Of a stretch of DNA of 44,998 nt, positions 43,280 to 44,998 are shown piece by piece. The position numbers and the translations under genes were made by a program. The notes beneath the pieces were generated by a model, which was not told the DNA's origin, ran no database searches, and was given only the letters and a program-made list of their open reading frames with translations. How positions within the stretch are numbered: position 1 is the first letter of the stretch; each line of letters begins with the position of its first letter. This DNA is from Burkholderia latens (GTDB taxonomy: Bacteria > Pseudomonadota > Gammaproteobacteria > Burkholderiales > Burkholderiaceae). The stretch spans positions 1-44,998 of the forward strand of contig NZ_CABVPL010000060.1 in assembly GCF_902499045.1 (NCBI RefSeq), written 5' to 3'.

Positions 43280-43334
43280 GGCCGCCGTCACGGTACGGCG
43301 GCCTTGGAAGGCGACAACCGGCGGCTCGCCGGTC
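43280..43334 (+). promoter_or_regulatory. Two hairpins in the cpaB-cpaC spacer
   Basis: GGCCGCCGT (43280-43288) pairs perfectly with ACGGCGGCC (43295-43303) across a 6-nt loop. A second stem, ACCGG.CG/CG.CCGGT with a one-base bulge, follows at about 43317-43334, just before the cpaC ribosome site. Three CCAGAT repeats (43256, 43264, 43273) precede them. There is no T-tract, so it is more likely an RNA processing or expression-balancing element than a terminator. Confidence 0.5.
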
Positions 43335-43354
43335 ACTCGGGGGATCAGTCGAAA

Positions 43355-44998
43355 TGAAGATCAATCCGCAACACTCAGGTACCGGCCCGGTGCGCACGCG
43401 CATCGCACGGGGCACGATGATGGCCGCGATCCTCTGTACGGGGTGGCTGACGGTGTACAGCGCGCTGGCCCAGGAAGGCGTGGAATCGGCCGCGCTGACG
43501 AAGGGGGGCGCGAGCGCGCCGGCCGCCGTCGCGAAGGGGCCGATGCAGATGACGATCAGCATGGCGCCGGCGCCGGCCGCCGCGGCGTCGGCGTCGGCGG
43601 GACCGCTGCGCGGGCCGAACTGCGTGGGCGCGGTGCGCGAATCGACCAGCGTCAGCGTGCCGCTCGGCAAGTCGCTGCTCGTGCCGATGCCGGAGCCGGT
43701 CCGCAACCGGACCATCGGCAACCCGGCCGTCGCGCAGGCGACGATGGTGTCGCCGCAGACGCTGTACATCCTCGGGCTCGCCGTCGGCACGACCAACATG
43801 ATCGTGCAGGGCCGGAGCGGCGCATGCCGCGTGATCGACGTCGCGGTCGGCGCGGACGCCGGCGGCCTGCAGGCATCGCTGATGCAGCTCATGCCGAACG
43901 AGCGCGACATCCACGTGTCGACCGCGGCCGGCACGATCGTTCTCGCGGGCACCGTATCGAACTCGCAGGCCGCGCAACAGGCCGTGCAGATCGCCCGCGC
44001 GTACAGCGACAGCGCGGGCGGCGGTGACGGCGGCGGCGCCGCCAAGGGCGGCGGCGTGCTCAACATGCTCGCCGTCACGTCGCCGCAGCAGGTGATGCTC
44101 GAAGTGAAGGTCGCCGAAGTATCGAAGACGCTGATCAACCAGATGGGCAGCGCATTCAACATCCAGGGCGGCTTCGGCTCGTGGAGCGGCGCGCTCGTCA
44201 GCAACCTGCTCGCGGGCGTCGCGAGCGGCGCGATCTTCAACAAGGCGAACAACAAGCCGTTCAGCATCGCGGCCGACGCGCAGAACACCGACAACCTCGT
44301 GAAGATCCTCGCGGAGCCGAATCTCGTGACGATCAGCGGCCAGGAAGCGACCTTCCTCGCCGGCGGCAAGATCTTCATTCCGATCCCGCAGAGCAGCGGC
44401 AACGGCACGTCGGCGATCACGTTGCAGGAAGAGGAGTTCGGCGTCGCGCTGAAGTTCACGCCGACCGTGCTCGCGAACGGCCGGATCAGCCTGAAGGTCG
44501 CGCCTGAAGTGTCGGAGCTGTCGCAGACGGGCGTCACGCTGAGTGCGACCAACGTCGGCGGCACGTCGATCCTGCCGCTGATCACGACGCGGCGCGCGTC
44601 CACGACGGTCCAGATGGGCGACGGCGAATCGTTCGCGATCGGCGGGCTGATCAAGGACAACGCGACGGGCGCGCTGAAGGCGATCCCCGGCGTCGGCGAG
44701 GTGCCGGTGCTGGGCGCGCTGTTCCGCAGCACGTCGTTCCAGCAGGACCGCACCGAGCTGATCTTCGTCATTACGCCGCACCTGGTGAAGCCGCTGCAGA
44801 CCGCCGACGTGGCGTTGCCGACGGACAGCTTCTCGAAGCCGAACGAAGCCGACGTGTACGCAACGGGCAACATGGAAGGCCGCGGCGGTGTGCGCAAGCC
44901 GGCCGCGCAACCCGCGAACGGCGCCGCTGCCGCACCGCAGGCGCCGGCCCCGGCTCCGCAATCGGACGTACCGGCCGGCCGGGCCGCGGCCCTGCCCG
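43355..44998 (+). CDS. cpaC: Tad pilus secretin CpaC/RcpA, C-terminus beyond window
   Basis: 548 codons from ATG 43355 to the right edge with no stop. The signal peptide ends near residue 39 (TVYSALAQ). An N-terminal pilus-secretin domain (about 95-165) contains SLLVPMPEPVRNRTIGNPAV. A BON-like domain (about 175-225) and the secretin beta-barrel domain (about 290-470) follow, with LAEPNLVTISGQEATFLAGG, EEFGVALKFTPTVLANGRIS, ESFAIGGLIKDN and DRTELIFVITPHLVKPLQ. It forms the outer-membrane channel for the Flp pilus. The C-terminal ~60 residues in view are Pro/Ala-rich. Confidence 0.96.

Overview
This is a GC-rich window with codon use, gene content and gene families typical of Burkholderia (most likely a Burkholderia cepacia complex member, possibly a secondary chromosome). 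That assignment is inferred from family resemblance, not from a marker gene. Nothing in it looks like a phage, plasmid backbone, rRNA/tRNA locus or CRISPR array. Both ends cut through genes: a trimeric autotransporter adhesin on the left and a pilus secretin on the right.

Left (1-7611): a very long trimeric autotransporter adhesin (minus strand, C-terminus missing) lies about 590 bp downstream of a two-component system made of an OmpR-type regulator and a CHASE2 sensor kinase. All three are on the same strand, so the two-component system is a candidate regulator of the adhesin. A 727-bp gene-poor stretch follows. Middle-left (8339-16312): a 5'-truncated LysR remnant, a ketopantoate-reductase-like gene overlapping an MFS transporter with a divergent LysR regulator, a GST/TetR divergent pair sharing a perfect 22-bp palindrome, and a LysR gene divergent from a flavodoxin-like protein and an aldo/keto reductase.

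Centre (16525-26094): an oxalate/formate-type MFS carrier with a 43-residue single-helix companion protein. Next comes a probable hydroxy-acid (tartrate/malate-type) catabolic region: aldehyde dehydrogenase, tartrate/D-malate dehydrogenase-like enzyme, LysR regulator, ACS-family MFS carrier and a tartronate-semialdehyde-reductase-like enzyme. Then a periplasmic-binding-protein fold without a signal peptide and a small ABM monooxygenase.

Centre-right (26315-34000): a receiver/HD-GYP protein whose HD and GYP signatures are both altered, followed by an MHYT-domain histidine kinase; a PHB-depolymerase-type esterase; and a CobT-like VWA protein paired with a CobS-like AAA+ ATPase, without the CobN subunit of cobaltochelatase.

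Right (34428-44998): a four-gene minus-strand glycan-decoration operon (two tandem GT87/DUF2029-like membrane glycosyltransferases overlapping by ATGA, a GtrB-like polyprenyl-phosphate glycosyltransferase and a GtrA-like flippase). About 1 kb of intergenic DNA with a strong hairpin terminator follows, and then the start of a Flp/Tad pilus locus: two near-identical Flp pilins, a third divergent Flp-like pilin, CpaA/TadV prepilin peptidase, an atypical AAA+ ATPase, CpaB/RcpC and CpaC/RcpA. Adhesin, surface glycan and Tad pilus genes in one window suggest a surface/attachment-rich region.
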